A stretch of 64,000 nucleotides of DNA from Caulobacter sp048541825. GTDB lineage: Bacteria > Pseudomonadota > Alphaproteobacteria > Caulobacterales > Caulobacteraceae. The stretch is from assembly GCF_048541825.1 (NCBI RefSeq), contig NZ_CP183332.1, positions 310,001 to 374,000 on the forward strand. Reading direction: 5' to 3'. A program made the translations under genes and the position numbers. The notes under the pieces are model-generated. The model had not been told where the DNA came from. It searched no databases and saw only the letters and a program-made list of their open reading frames with translations. Positions 62,411-64,000 of this stretch are shown here, piece by piece. The first letter of the stretch is position 1. Every line of letters begins with the position of its first letter.

Positions 62411-63781
62411 ATGGCTGACGACATCAAAGACCCCGAACGCGACCGCCTGTCGGGCCGCTTGAGCCGCTTCGCCAAGGTCGGGGCCGGCCTCTCCGGCGCG
62501 GCCGTCAGCTATGGCGCCAACAGCCTGTTCGGCGGCGACAGCGCCGACGCCCGCAACGCCAAGGCCTTGCGGGCGGCCCTCGGTGGGCTGAAGGGACCGC
62601 TGATGAAGGCGGCCCAGATGTTCGCGACGGTGCCCGACCTGCTGCCGCCGGAATTCGCCGCTGAGCTGGCCGAGCTGCAGACCAACGCCCCGGCCATGGG
62701 CTGGCCGTTCGTCCGTCGACGGATGGCCGCCGAGCTAGGCCCTGACTGGCAGAGCAAGTTCCAGAGCTTCGAGCACGAAGCCGCCCATGCCGCCTCGCTG
62801 GGTCAGGTCCATCGCGCCGTCGCGCCCGACGGCCGGGCCATCGCCGTGAAGCTGCAGTATCCGGACATGCAGAGCGCTGTCGAAAGCGATCTGGGCCAGC
62901 TGAAGACCCTGTTCGCCCTGTTCAAGCGCATGGACGGCTCGATCGACCCCACCCAGATGATCGTCGAGATCGGCGACCGCTTGCGCGAGGAGCTCGACTA
63001 TGGCCGCGAGGCCAGACTGATGGCGCTGTATGGCGGCTTCTTCTCGGGGCGCGACGACATCCGGGTGCCGCAGCCCGTGCCGTCGCTGTCGACCGGCCGG
63101 CTGCTCAGCATGACCTGGATGGACGGGCAGGGCCTGCTAGCCTTCAAGGACGCGCCGCAGGAGACCCGCGATCGCATCGCCGCCCTGCTGTTCGAGGCCT
63201 GGTGGAGCCCGATGACTCATCTGGGGATCATCCACGGCGACCCTCACCTGGGCAATTACACCTTCGGCGGTCCCGCCGGCGGCGACGGCGCGGCGCACCT
63301 GAACCTGCTGGACTTCGGCTGTATCCGCATCTTCCCGCCGCGCTTCGTGGCCGGCGTGGTGCGGCTGTATCGCGCCCTGTCCAACGATGACCGCGCCGAG
63401 CAGTACGAGGCCTATCGCAGCTGGGGTTTCGCCGGTCTCAATGACGAGCTGGTCGACGTGCTCAACGTCTGGGCCCGCTTCATCTATGGCCCGCTGCTGG
63501 ACGACCGCGTGCGCACCGTGGCCGACGACGTGCCGCCCGGCGAGTACGGCCGCCGCGAGGCGTTCCGGGTGCGTCAGGCCCTGAAATCCAAGGGCCCGAT
63601 CACCATTCCGCGCGAATTCGTGTTCATGGACCGCGCCGCCATCGGCCTGGGCGCGGCCTTCCTGCATCTGGGGGCCCGCCACAACTGGAAAGCCCTGTTC
63701 GAGGCCTCGCTTGAGGGCTTTTCCGAGGAAGGCCTGGCCAAGCGCCAGGCGGCGTTGCTGGCAGCGGCAGGGGTGGCTTGA
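62411..63781 (+). CDS. AarF/UbiB (ABC1) atypical kinase family protein
   Basis: 456 aa. N-terminal KxGQ-like segment LKGPLMKAAQMFAT, an Ala-rich loop AHAASLGQVHRA, catalytic loop HGDPHLGNY and metal-binding DFGCIRIF. UbiB-family proteins are ATPases or kinases needed for ubiquinone metabolism. The frame is open to 62231, but these codons cross the repeat; ATG 62411 begins a normal protein. The ribosome-binding site comes from the repeat's right arm. A second UbiB may exist elsewhere, so I give no symbol. Confidence 0.93.
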   Translation: MADDIKDPERDRLSGRLSRFAKVGAGLSGAAVSYGANSLFGGDSADARNAKALRAALGGLKGPLMKAAQMFATVPDLLPPEFAAELAELQTNAPAMGWPFVRRRMAAELGPDWQSKFQSFEHEAAHAASLGQVHRAVAPDGRAIAVKLQYPDMQSAVESDLGQLKTLFALFKRMDGSIDPTQMIVEIGDRLREELDYGREARLMALYGGFFSGRDDIRVPQPVPSLSTGRLLSMTWMDGQGLLAFKDAPQETRDRIAALLFEAWWSPMTHLGIIHGDPHLGNYTFGGPAGGDGAAHLNLLDFGCIRIFPPRFVAGVVRLYRALSNDDRAEQYEAYRSWGFAGLNDELVDVLNVWARFIYGPLLDDRVRTVADDVPPGEYGRREAFRVRQALKSKGPITIPREFVFMDRAAIGLGAAFLHLGARHNWKALFEASLEGFSEEGLAKRQAALLAAAGVA

Positions 63782-63845
63782 AGATCGCCGCGTTCGCGGG
63801 TGAACTCGCCCTGACTTAACGCGAGGCCCTTTGAGGGCTGGGGGC

Positions 63846-64000
63846 CTATCCTTCGTACTCCGCCAGCAGGGCCTCCAGCTGTTTAGCTTCCGGCTTGAGC
63901 ACCAGGAAATAGCGGCCGGTGTTCCAGGCAACGCTGGCGGCCAGGGCGACGCCGAACACCAGCAGCATCTGCACCCTGTTCTGATCGCTGGTCTTGCCCA
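63846..64000 (-). CDS. Small membrane protein, cut by the right edge
   Basis: At least 51 residues are visible: GKTSDQNRVQMLLVFGVAL, then AASVAWNTGRYFLVLKPEAK and the tail QLEALLAEYEG. One hydrophobic segment, then a helical acidic tail. The last two bases of the window (reading TG on the minus strand) could complete an ATG directly before GKT if the next base is A on that strand. No family recognised. It is convergent with the UbiB-family gene. Confidence 0.6.
   Translation of the reverse strand, partial: GKTSDQNRVQMLLVFGVALAASVAWNTGRYFLVLKPEAKQLEALLAEYEG

Overview
The window is a GC-rich chromosomal segment that reads as Caulobacterales, most likely Caulobacter or a close relative. The evidence is a near-identical GapR (DUF2312) protein, a TacA-like sigma-54 activator a few genes from it (as I recall the order in C. 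crescentus), TonB-dependent receptors, CtrA-type TTAA-N7-TTAA motifs and many GC-rich palindromic interspersed repeats. Taxonomy is inferred from gene content only. No rRNA, tRNA, prophage, insertion sequence or CRISPR array was recognised.

1-6.8 kb: the 3' part of the cytochrome bc1 operon (petB partial, petC) with a clear terminator, a secreted retropepsin-like protein, a TMEM175-like membrane protein, a DUF1579 protein behind a 19-bp palindrome, then an AT-rich gap with a CtrA-type site in front of a chemoreceptor gene broken by a one-base deletion. 6.8-11 kb: two tandem dienelactone hydrolases, a Cys-rich secreted protein with an internal duplication, ychF, and a pirin. 11-17.2 kb: the carboxynorspermidine/carboxyspermidine polyamine pair, pth, rplY, a lipoprotein and prs.

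17.4-25 kb: a ParD-like/methionine aminopeptidase pair with a palindrome in front, the lgt-NDUFAF7-pgeF operon (the methyltransferase carries an in-frame palindromic repeat), ubiK, a YbjN protein, proC, an SPFH protein and a TetR-like regulator. 25-34 kb: a marR-ompR-envZ operon, a TonB receptor, a TPR membrane protein, two DUF4870 paralogues, and a folate-related cluster (26-aa membrane miniprotein, FolM-like SDR, folB, hypothetical membrane protein).

34-51.6 kb: a Phd/PIN toxin-antitoxin pair with operator-like palindrome, Nudix, aldehyde dehydrogenase, GNAT, CPBP protease, a feruloyl-CoA-synthetase-like enzyme, a large M28 membrane peptidase, a second TonB receptor, SelO, an AlkZ/YcaQ-like protein, an aldose epimerase and an MltB-type transglycosylase.

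51.7-64 kb: rpmJ (zinc-free form), a HAD hydrolase, gapR, two small hypotheticals, tacA, the bphO-bphP heme oxygenase/bacteriophytochrome operon, a YdjM-like membrane protein, pepF, a UbiB-family kinase whose ribosome-binding site lies inside a repeat, and a truncated small membrane protein at the right edge. Most genes are housekeeping or conserved accessory genes; the least explained items are the ParD-like/MAP operon, repeats inside or against coding regions, and several operator-like palindromes.
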